Assembly (NCBI GenBank): GCA_011046055.1
Contig: DSBN01000142.1
Span: 1-5,668, forward strand
Direction: 5' to 3'
DNA from: Sediminispirochaeta sp.
Lineage (GTDB): Bacteria > Spirochaetota > Spirochaetia > DSM-16054 > Sediminispirochaetaceae
DNA length: 5,668 bases
Shown here: positions 1 to 5,252 of the stretch, piece after piece
How positions within the stretch are numbered: the stretch's first letter is position 1
Layout of the letters: each line of letters begins with the position of its first letter
Notes under the pieces: generated by a model
Database searches by the model: none
Told to the model about the DNA's origin: nothing
Seen by the model: only the letters and a program-made list of their open reading frames with translations
Program-made: the position numbers and the translations under genes

Positions 1-584
1 AGCCGGTACCATTCGGGCAGGCGATCCGAGGGGACCCGACGGACTTTCACCCCCCGGCGTTGGGACAAGCGGATGTTGTAACGGGTCTTGGAGTGCATCT
101 CCATCAGCAACTGGTCGGGAGACCGGGTCAAATCTACAATACGGGTGTCTACGGGCTGAATATCGGTGGGTGCCTTGCGCAGCGCTCGGCCGGAACTGCC
201 GAAGTTCATTCGCAGCTCCCGCAGATGATCCGCCGGAAGCTCCTCATCGTCGGCGTAGGGTGACTCCCAGGGCAGGTCGTAACGGATAAACAGCGTCTCC
301 TTCGGCAGGTACTCTCTCATCTGCAGCGACAAGTCCGACAGAAATTCGGCCCTCTGCCGTTCTTCAATTTCCAGGTTGGGTGCCCAGGGCAGGTAGGCGG
401 CCTTCAAAACCGGGGAGACCTGTTGAAGCAGGACCAGGATGTGGTCTGCTCGTCCCTTCCAGGTAATCTCAAAGCACAACGGTGCTTGGCCGTGGGCCTC
501 TTTGAGGTAGCCCCAGAAACGTGACTGCAGCAGGTTGTGGGGGTTGTTCAAGTCATCGAGCCGGATCGGCTTGAGATCAAGCAC
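1..584 (-). CDS. FemA/FemB-type peptidoglycan bridge aminoacyltransferase (3' part cut by window edge)
   Basis: N-terminal 194 residues of a FemAB-family protein; the rest lies left of the window. Family members use aminoacyl-tRNA in the cytoplasm to add amino acids to the stem peptide of lipid II or a precursor. Visible family features are the opening LLQSRFWGYLK (residues 18-28), a YLPWAPN segment (64-70), VDTRIVDLT (145-153), and the basic stretch KTRYNIRLSQRRGV (166-179), typical of the acceptor-fold core. I chose GTG at 584 because it precedes the conserved LLQS segment by a normal distance and follows a purine-rich GAGGGGGGGG tract. No in-frame ATG lies near. The start overlaps the stop of the upstream deacetylase gene by 8 bases, so the two are very likely cotranscribed and translationally coupled. 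The amino acid added cannot be read from the sequence. Family call is confident; substrate unknown. Confidence 0.85.
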   Translation of the reverse strand, partial: MLDLKPIRLDDLNNPHNLLQSRFWGYLKEAHGQAPLCFEITWKGRADHILVLLQQVSPVLKAAYLPWAPNLEIEERQRAEFLSDLSLQMREYLPKETLFIRYDLPWESPYADDEELPADHLRELRMNFGSSGRALRKAPTDIQPVDTRIVDLTRSPDQLLMEMHSKTRYNIRLSQRRGVKVRRVPSDRLPEWYR

Positions 585-1710
585 CGTCCCCCCCCTCGGT
601 CATCACCCAGCGGAGGAACTGGTAGTTGATCTCCCAGGCGTAGGGGCCGTAACCACCGGCCATCAAGTAGGCCGCCGGAACGGCCCGGTGTTTGAGAAAT
701 CGAAAGATGAGTTGGTCTCTCTGCAGCAGCTGCTCCCGGCTGAGCTGTAGTTTGCGGGCCGACTCCAGACCGTCCAACACGTAAGGGTCGGCGCCGAAGA
801 CCACCACCGCCAGGTCCGGGGAGGGGTGTCGGCGCTCGAGCTCCTCCAAGCCTCGGGCAAGCTTCGGTACGTAGTCCCGCTGCTCCTCCTCGCCGATAGG
901 AATGTCGACGGTGCTGGGGGTGTGGGAAGGATGGGGCTTGCCGCGGGCGTCGAAAGGGGGAATGTCCAGGGGCCAACCATCGGCCATATGGATACTCAGA
1001 GTAGAGATGCTCTCGTCGTCCCTGGTCAAGGCGGCGGTACCGTCCCCCTTGTGGGCGTCTCCGTCGATGACCCAGGCGCCGCGGATTCGTCCCTCCGCCT
1101 GCAGCCGTCGCAGGGCGATGACGATGTCGTTGACCGGGCAGAATCCGTGTCCGAAGTCGTAGTGGGCGTGGTGAAAGCCGCCGCCGAAGAAGAAACAGTA
1201 CGGATCGTAGTTCCGGTCCGAGTTCACGGTCGGACCCGGGAGGACTGAACGGAGGCTCTGGAGGGTGCCCCCTACCCGCCGCAGCTGGACGGGCACTATT
1301 TCTCTGAGCGGTTGATGGGCGCTCCGTGGGTCGTATCGACGGTACTTGCCCTCCTGGTCGATCAGCTCGTAGGCTTGGAGCAGGAGCTCCTCGGCACGAT
1401 CGGAGAAGAGTCCCCGGCTGTACTCGTCTGAGTGAGCCCGGGCGACATCCTCCTGACGGATGATCTCCTTCTCCTCGGTCTCCAGAATTCCGGGGATCGA
1501 CGGACCGATGATCGGGTCGCGCCTCAACATTTCTATGGTCGTTGTAGCCCGGCTGTCCAGTACGGGGATTTGAATGCCGAAATGGGACAGGGGCGGCAGG
1601 TCGGGAAAATGGAGCAGTCGCATAGGAGAATTGTAGGGGAAAAAGGAGCTTTGCTCAAGCTTGACTGCCCCCAGATCTAGGCCGAGATGCCGACTCTGTT
1701 CTTGCGTCAC
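577..1710 (-). CDS. Histone deacetylase superfamily (zinc-dependent deacetylase-like) protein
   Basis: 377 residues, a normal length for bacterial arginase/deacetylase-fold enzymes, which hydrolyse N-acetyl groups from small amines or lysine side chains in the cytoplasm. The catalytic landmarks are present: GGGFHHAHYDFGHGFC with the His-His pair at 180-181, VNDI at 193-196, the metal-binding D-x-H of DGDAHKGDG (D218, H220), the third metal Asp in GADPYVLD (D313), and the transition-state Tyr of MAGGYGP (Y354). The glycine-rich GGGFHHA form resembles class IV/AcuC-like proteins more than class I; the substrate cannot be told. The start is uncertain. GTG at 1710 gives the full frame, with an in-frame stop a few codons upstream, but no good Shine-Dalgarno precedes it. 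ATG at 1623 (Met30, MRLLHFPDLPP) sits where the domain appears to begin but also lacks one. It is the first gene of a pair with the FemAB gene. Confidence 0.88.
   Translation of the reverse strand: MTQEQSRHLGLDLGAVKLEQSSFFPYNSPMRLLHFPDLPPLSHFGIQIPVLDSRATTTIEMLRRDPIIGPSIPGILETEEKEIIRQEDVARAHSDEYSRGLFSDRAEELLLQAYELIDQEGKYRRYDPRSAHQPLREIVPVQLRRVGGTLQSLRSVLPGPTVNSDRNYDPYCFFFGGGFHHAHYDFGHGFCPVNDIVIALRRLQAEGRIRGAWVIDGDAHKGDGTAALTRDDESISTLSIHMADGWPLDIPPFDARGKPHPSHTPSTVDIPIGEEEQRDYVPKLARGLEELERRHPSPDLAVVVFGADPYVLDGLESARKLQLSREQLLQRDQLIFRFLKHRAVPAAYLMAGGYGPYAWEINYQFLRWVMTEGGDGA
588..595. repeat. Homopolymeric tract of eight C (eight G on the coding minus strand)
   Basis: The tract lies in the last codons of the deacetylase gene (Glu-Gly-Gly-Asp) and ends 3 bases before the GTG start of the FemAB gene, so it also serves as that gene's purine-rich ribosome-binding region. 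By frame arithmetic, losing one G puts the deacetylase frame in phase with FemAB with no stop between. Whether its length varies is unknown. Confidence 0.8.
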
Positions 1711-1865
1711 ACGGGCTTTTCATTTAAACTACCCTCAGTTGGTATGATAAAAACAGGTCTCAGTTCATCGCGAATGCTTATGTGTAGGTAAAAAGTAACC
1801 GTAAATTTAAGCAAGTACCCAGCTCTGTGAACCCGAGAGTTGCGCGGCGCTTAAGGTGATGCTGG
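1711..1865. promoter_or_regulatory. Divergent intergenic region between the deacetylase and GGDEF genes
   Basis: This 155-base AT-richer gap must carry both outward promoters. For the plus-strand gene, TATGAT at 1743-1748 is a good -10, but the -35 is poor (TTCATT at 1719-1724, 18-base spacer). For the minus strand, TATCAT can be read nearly at the same place on the other strand, and a TTTACG/CATAAG pair with a 17-base spacer lies further back; both are weak. CTCAGTT occurs twice in direct orientation (1734-1740 and 1759-1765), flanking the TATGAT. A weak hairpin (AGCTCT at 1821-1826 with AGAGTT at 1836-1841, one G-U pair) precedes the GGDEF ribosome-binding site. The leader of the plus-strand gene would be about 110 bases if the TATGAT is used. 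No riboswitch recognised. Confidence 0.35.
1853..1859 (+). promoter_or_regulatory. Ribosome-binding site of the GGDEF gene
   Basis: AAGGTGA, complementary to the end of 16S rRNA, stands 6 bases before ATG 1866. It selects this ATG over the out-of-frame ATG at 1859. Confidence 0.75.
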
Positions 1866-3764
1866 ATGAAACGGAAAACACAGGAAGATTTCCTCCCGAC
1901 CCACGGCCCCATGTACCTGATCCGCAACTATCGACGGATCAAGCAGAGCTACGGCAGCAGGATGAAGCTGCTGCAGGGTCAGAGCAACCTCCTGCGCCTA
2001 CAGTTCTACAGTATCGCTTTCATGCTCGCCGGCGTTTTTTCACTCCTCCTGATTTCATCTTTGGAACACGGGGCCCGGCTCCTGTTTCTGTTCATCATCG
2101 TCTATTCCGCCGTTGTCTTCACCTTGAGCACATACTTCATAAAGTACCAAAGCAAAAAGAACCTGGCGAAGATGAGGATATGGACCAAGTTCGCTCTGGC
2201 GCTGTTTTTTTTCTGGGGGGCGGCGCAGGTGCTCTTCTGTGTCAGCTACACCCTTGGTTCTTTCGTCTATATAATCAACCTCTTAGCCATCGCCACGTTT
2301 TTTTCCTTGAGCCCCCTCTACTTTTTTCTGGTCGGCTTCACCGCGTTGCTGATGATCTACCTTCCCCAGTTGTTTGTTGACGGTTCGGTGTTTTTTATTC
2401 CCCGCCCCTACCGTTTGATCCTACTGAGCGCTACGCTATTCGGCGGCTTTGTATCCTTTCTCCACTTCCTGTCTACCATAGAGCTGTTTGTCATTCGCGA
2501 ACGTCTGAGGGAGAACCGTAGTATGGCCGAGCTGGCCCTCTCCAGCGGAAATCTCGGTTATTGGACTTGGGATATACGGAAGGACACACTACACGTGGAC
2601 CAGCGGTGGTTCTCCATGCTGGGCTACGAAGAGGAGACGCCGGATATGAGCATCCGCTTTGCCGACTATTTTCAGATGGTCGCCCCGGAGGATCGTACCT
2701 CCGTCGCGACGGCGATCCAACGGCACTTCGACGGGGAGGATGCGAATTACAAGACCAAATTCCGGATGCTCACCGCCGACGGCAGGAGGCGTTGGATCCA
2801 CGCCGAAGGACAGACTACCCACTGGGACGAGCAGGGGGAGCCTCTGTTCATGCACGGCATACACCAGGACATCCAGGAGGTCGAGGACCGGCAGCGGCAG
2901 TTAGCCGAAAGCGAAGCCCGTTTCAAAGCCTATACCAAGCACTCGCCGGTGGCGATCTATATCGTACACAATTTTCGTTTCAAGTACGTAAACACCGAGG
3001 GGAGTCGGCTCACCGGGTATTCCGCTGAGGAGCTGCTGGGAAAAAGCCTGTTGAGTATGGTCCACCCCGAGGAGCGGCACGAGGTCATGCGGAAAATCCG
3101 CGGGATCATCAAAGACCACTCCCTGGAGGAGGAGTACGGCTGTCGACTGGTGTCAAAGACCGGAGAGATCCGCTGGGCCGAGATCCGGGTCAGCGTGTTG
3201 GATCAAAAGGAGCACAACTTCTTACTCTCGGTGGTGGACGTGACGGAGAAGAAAATTGCCGAGCAAAAGCTGCGGGAGTACGCCACCTACGACGAGCTAA
3301 CCGGCGTGTTCAACCGTCGAGTAGGAATTGCACTGCTGGAGCAGGAGATACGGCAGTCCAAACGGGAGGTCGACTCGTTCTCCATCTGTTTCGTCGATGT
3401 AAACGGTTTGAAGACGGTCAACGACAACTGGGGCCACGACGAGGGCGATACTCTGATCAGGCTGGTGGTGCGGGTGATTCAGAGCCAATTGCGCAAGGGA
3501 GACGTGCTCTGCCGGCTGGGGGGGGACGAGTTTCTCATCATCCTCCGGCACTGCAACCGGAGCAACGCCGAGAGGATCTGGCACCGGGTGGAGCAGAAGT
3601 TCGAGGAGCTCAACCGGCAGGAGTACTACCCCTACGAGGTCAGCATCAGTTACGGGCTGTTGGAGCACGACCCATCATCTGCGATGAGCGTGAACGAACT
3701 GATAAACATCGCCGACAAAAAGATGTACGATCAAAAAAAGACCCAGGGGCGGGCTCGCTCATAG
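1866..3764 (+). CDS. Membrane diguanylate cyclase: six-helix sensor, two PAS domains, GGDEF
   Basis: 632-residue protein predicted to make cyclic di-GMP from two GTP at the inner membrane. A basic N-terminus (1-43) is followed by about six hydrophobic segments (near 45-66, 71-93, 107-126, 129-147, 150-170, 183-205), resembling an integral-membrane sensor I cannot assign to a named family. PAS 1 covers about 218-340 (GYWTWDI, MLGYEEE, APEDR, RRWIHAEG) and PAS 2 about 346-466 (TGYSAEELLGKS, VHPEER, GEIRWAEI). The GGDEF domain begins at YDELTGVFNRR (475-485). It has the metal Asp (D511 in FVDVNGLK), nucleotide-contact N519 and D528 (GHDEGD), an intact RLGGDEF (550-556), and the inhibitory I-site R543-x-x-D546 five residues upstream. 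It therefore looks active and product-inhibited. No EAL domain follows. It stands alone on its strand and ends 3 bases from the stop of the convergent gene. Confidence 0.95.
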   Translation: MKRKTQEDFLPTHGPMYLIRNYRRIKQSYGSRMKLLQGQSNLLRLQFYSIAFMLAGVFSLLLISSLEHGARLLFLFIIVYSAVVFTLSTYFIKYQSKKNLAKMRIWTKFALALFFFWGAAQVLFCVSYTLGSFVYIINLLAIATFFSLSPLYFFLVGFTALLMIYLPQLFVDGSVFFIPRPYRLILLSATLFGGFVSFLHFLSTIELFVIRERLRENRSMAELALSSGNLGYWTWDIRKDTLHVDQRWFSMLGYEEETPDMSIRFADYFQMVAPEDRTSVATAIQRHFDGEDANYKTKFRMLTADGRRRWIHAEGQTTHWDEQGEPLFMHGIHQDIQEVEDRQRQLAESEARFKAYTKHSPVAIYIVHNFRFKYVNTEGSRLTGYSAEELLGKSLLSMVHPEERHEVMRKIRGIIKDHSLEEEYGCRLVSKTGEIRWAEIRVSVLDQKEHNFLLSVVDVTEKKIAEQKLREYATYDELTGVFNRRVGIALLEQEIRQSKREVDSFSICFVDVNGLKTVNDNWGHDEGDTLIRLVVRVIQSQLRKGDVLCRLGGDEFLIILRHCNRSNAERIWHRVEQKFEELNRQEYYPYEVSISYGLLEHDPSSAMSVNELINIADKKMYDQKKTQGRARS

Positions 3765-3776
3765 ACTTTACCTGGG
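3733..3776 (-). terminator. Possible intrinsic terminator of the winged-helix gene
   Basis: Read on the minus strand just past the stop at 3768, CCCAGG (3776-3771) can pair with CCTGGG (3747-3742), and TCTTTTTTT follows (to 3733). The stem is only 6 base pairs with a loop of about 23 bases, so it is not a strong example. It would lie within the last codons and stop of the convergent GGDEF gene. No matching T-run exists for the plus direction. Confidence 0.4.
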
Positions 3777-4166
3777 GGGTGGTTGATTTTTGTGGCGGGC
3801 GATAATTTCCGGGAACTCATAGACCACCAGCCCGTCGTCCAGAACCTCCATACGGACCCTCTGGTTGTCCACCATCGACTGCAGCGACCGTTCCGCCTCG
3901 TCCACGTCCATCCCCGTCTCGATGACCAGATCCGAGACGGTGAGTCGCCCGCCCAACTGGTCGGCGGTTTTGTATATCCGCACCTGTTTCGACTCGTGGC
4001 GGGCCTTTGGGGTTCTCGCGCCGTATTCGATGTTGGGGAACTCGTCGTAGTCTTCGAAGAATTTCGATCGGCGACCCCTCTCTCCGGGACCGAAGAGGTG
4101 TCGTACAAAGAGGTATATCAGTACGGCGGGGAACACAAAGAAGAAGGGTCCCCAAAAGAAAAACAT
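3768..4166 (-). CDS. Small membrane-anchored protein with winged-helix-like C-terminal domain
   Basis: 132 residues from ATG 4166. A strongly hydrophobic segment (about 2-22, FFFW to LIYLF) forms one membrane helix. A basic, polar linker follows (23-60), then a compact domain (about 62-120): KTADQLGGRLTVSDLVIETG, a second helix AERSLQSMVDNQRV, and a beta-hairpin ending DDGLVVYEFPEI. This helix-helix-wing layout resembles the small winged-helix domains attached to membrane segments in many uncharacterised bacterial proteins; it could bind DNA or protein. A longer frame reaches ATG 4202, but that codon lies upstream of the likely transcript start and next to the -10 box, while ATG 4166 has AGAAGGGAG 10 bases upstream. 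It appears to have its own promoter and a terminator shared with the convergent gene's end. Function unknown. Confidence 0.75.
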   Translation of the reverse strand: MFFFWGPFFFVFPAVLIYLFVRHLFGPGERGRRSKFFEDYDEFPNIEYGARTPKARHESKQVRIYKTADQLGGRLTVSDLVIETGMDVDEAERSLQSMVDNQRVRMEVLDDGLVVYEFPEIIARHKNQPPPR

Positions 4167-4176
4167 CAACGGATTT

Positions 4177-4185
4177 CTCCCTTCT
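4177..4185 (-). promoter_or_regulatory. Ribosome-binding site deciding the start at 4166
   Basis: AGAAGGGAG on the minus strand ends 10 bases before ATG 4166. It supports the shorter protein over the frame opening at 4202. Confidence 0.6.
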
Positions 4186-4192
4186 GGCTTTG

Positions 4193-4221
4193 AATATAGC
4201 AAAATTGCGTCGGGGGAACAA
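4193..4221 (-). promoter_or_regulatory. Predicted sigma-70-type promoter of the winged-helix gene
   Basis: Minus-strand TTGTTC (4221-4216) and TATATT (4198-4193) are separated by 17 bases. Transcription would begin near 4186, giving a leader of about 20 bases with the ribosome-binding site near its 5' end. Confidence 0.55.
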
Positions 4222-4259
4222 GTAAAACAGGGTTTTTCTCAAGGGGATTGGCTTGGAGT

Positions 4260-4670
4260 TCAATCTCCGTAAAAGGATCCTACAATTCTCCGGTGTTCGA
4301 AGGCGAAGGATAGGGGATGCATCTCCTGGCGGTTGAACCACCGCAGCTCTTTGACTTCGTCTTGCTGCTGTTTCAGATGCCCCGTGGTGTACACGACGAA
4401 GATCAATGCCACCGCATGCCAGTTCAAGTCGGGGTAGTACTCGGTGAAGTAGTTGAAAAAGCTGTAATTGATCACCTGCAGCCCCGTCTCTTCGCGCACC
4501 TCTCTGATCAGGGCGTGTTCGACGGTTTCTCCAAAATCGATATGGCCTCCGGGAATGCACCAGTGGTCGTAAAAAGGCTCGTGGTTGCGCCGCTCCAACA
4601 GAAGCTTCCCGTCGCTTTCGACCAGTGCGCCGACGGTCGTCTTCACACATCCCTGGTCATCGGATCTCAT
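4260..4670 (-). CDS. Nudix hydrolase
   Basis: 136 residues, typical of a single-domain Nudix enzyme, which hydrolyses a nucleoside diphosphate linked to another group using divalent metal in the cytoplasm. The complete Nudix box is visible: G42-x5-E48-x7-R56-E57-V58-x-E60-E61-x-G63-L64, within a fold with the usual preceding strand (VGALVESDGKLLLERR, 13-28) and WCIPGGH. After the box, HAVALIFVVY (85-94) and EVKELRWFNRQEM (105-117) match the usual later strands and the E-x-x-E-x-x-W-F segment common in ADP-ribose, dGTP or NADH-type members. Substrate cannot be chosen from sequence; ADP-sugar or general housecleaning is plausible. ATG 4670 is preceded by GAGGTGA (4683-4677) at 6 bases, a near-perfect Shine-Dalgarno. 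It has its own promoter and is separated from the genes on each side by 80-93 bases. Confidence 0.93.
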   Translation of the reverse strand: MRSDDQGCVKTTVGALVESDGKLLLERRNHEPFYDHWCIPGGHIDFGETVEHALIREVREETGLQVINYSFFNYFTEYYPDLNWHAVALIFVVYTTGHLKQQQDEVKELRWFNRQEMHPLSFAFEHRRIVGSFYGD

Positions 4671-4698
4671 CTAGTGTCACCTCATGCGTCATACAGTG

Positions 4699-4726
4699 AG
4701 TATAGCATTAAAAAGGGCCCCGTCAA
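4699..4726 (-). promoter_or_regulatory. Predicted extended -10 promoter of the Nudix gene
   Basis: Minus-strand TTGACG (4726-4721) and TATACT (4704-4699) are spaced by 16 bases, with TG one base before the -10 (TGCTATACT), an extended -10. This is the best promoter match in the window. The start would be near 4692, leaving a leader of about 22 bases that contains the ribosome-binding site. Confidence 0.7.
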
Positions 4727-4750
4727 GCAAGAAATACTACTATCTCCGAA

Positions 4751-5239
4751 CTACTCCCAGCCCTTCGGCGGCCCCAGAACTTCGGCCATGACCACCGCTC
4801 TCTGCAGCTCCGGCAGCTTGGCGATCCGCGTCGGCAGGCCGCTGGCGGCGCTGCGGCTCGGAGCCGCCGTCGTCGATGATTCCCCTTCCTCAAAACGATC
4901 GTAGCTATCCATATCCGTCGAAAATTCGTAGGAGCTTTCCATACCTCCAATAGACTCCGGCTTTTTTTTTGGCTCGGGCTTTCTCACGGCTTCTTTCTGC
5001 TCCCTATCCGGGATGCTTGTGAAATGTACCTCTTTCTCGCTCTCCCGATCGGCCTGTCGAAACATTTCAAAGAGGCTGGGTCTGCCTTCTTTTTTTGGAC
5101 TCTGTTTCGAGCTTTGCCCTTTTCGCCCCTTCGCCGCCTCCTTGGCCTTTAAAAAGGCCAAGGCCATGGGGGCGATGATGATAAAGAGGAAGGTCAGGAA
5201 GGTGAAAAGGGTGGCAATGGCGTCGCTGGCACTACTCAT
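4751..5239 (-). CDS. Single-pass membrane protein coupled to FloA, unknown function
   Basis: 162 residues. One hydrophobic helix lies near the N-terminus (about 8-30, IATLF to ALAFL), followed by a lysine-rich stretch (31-52) that would stay cytoplasmic. A long polar, low-complexity linker (about 53-135) is rich in E, K, S and P. The compact C-terminal motif LPELQRAVVMAEVLGPPKG (142-160) resembles a short conserved tail in uncharacterised spirochaete and related proteins, from memory and unverified. ATG 5239 lies 11 bases after the floA stop, with AGGAG (5252-5248) overlapping that stop codon and 8 bases before the start. Translational coupling to FloA is therefore likely. By position it resembles the small gene that follows floA in other bacteria, but no homology is claimed. 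A membrane-anchored adaptor for FloA assemblies is a reasonable guess only. Confidence 0.75.
   Translation of the reverse strand: MSSASDAIATLFTFLTFLFIIIAPMALAFLKAKEAAKGRKGQSSKQSPKKEGRPSLFEMFRQADRESEKEVHFTSIPDREQKEAVRKPEPKKKPESIGGMESSYEFSTDMDSYDRFEEGESSTTAAPSRSAASGLPTRIAKLPELQRAVVMAEVLGPPKGWE
4962..4970. repeat. Nine-T tract (nine A on the coding strand)
   Basis: It encodes the lysines of PEPKKKPES (residues 88-96) in the linker of the FloA-coupled membrane protein. Loss of one A would move translation to a frame that stays open to 4723, replacing the conserved C-terminal motif. Slippage there is possible but not shown. Confidence 0.7.
5140..5163. repeat. Perfect 11-base inverted repeat with 2-base centre inside a coding region
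   Basis: CCTTGGCCTTT (5140-5150) and AAAGGCCAAGG (5153-5163) are exact reverse complements. On the coding minus strand they specify ALAFLKAKEA at the end of the membrane helix (residues 26-35). No T-run follows on either strand, so it is not an ordinary terminator; it would form a stable mRNA hairpin about 77-100 bases into the gene. Confidence 0.8.
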
Positions 5240-5247
5240 GCTTTCAA

Positions 5248-5252
5248 CTCCT
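5248..5252 (-). promoter_or_regulatory. Ribosome-binding site overlapping the floA stop codon
   Basis: AGGAG shares the A and G of the floA TAG stop and stands 8 bases before ATG 5239, which points to coupled translation of the two genes. Confidence 0.75.

Noticed and set aside
826..1248. Plus-strand frame opposite the deacetylase gene
   Set aside because: It lies antisense to conserved catalytic motifs of the deacetylase; no ribosome-binding site or family features were seen.
2205..2220. T8 and G6 runs in the membrane part of the GGDEF gene
   Set aside because: They encode Phe-Phe-Phe-Trp-Gly in a membrane helix, where such runs are expected from codon choice; no alternative frame of interest follows.
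1856..2380. Plus-strand open frame inside the start of the GGDEF gene
   Set aside because: It is Pro/His/Arg-rich without family features and is a shadow of the well-supported cyclase frame, which owns the ribosome-binding site.
4226..4259. Hairpin after the Nudix stop (CTC-AAG with CTT-GAG, one bulge)
   Set aside because: The stem is short and weak and is followed by A residues rather than a T-run on the transcribed strand.
3817..4650. Long minus-strand open frame of 277 codons across the Nudix and winged-helix genes
   Set aside because: Its product is Arg-rich and low in complexity, it ignores the promoter and intergenic gap at 4167-4259, and both recognisable proteins lie in other frames.
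4705..4780. Possible terminator after the FloA-coupled gene (GGGCCC followed by TTTTT; also AAGGGC pairing with GCCCTT)
   Set aside because: The GGGCCC has no loop, the other pairing leaves a loop of about 40 bases, and the T-run is the spacer of the Nudix promoter. I cannot tell whether floA transcription continues into the Nudix gene.
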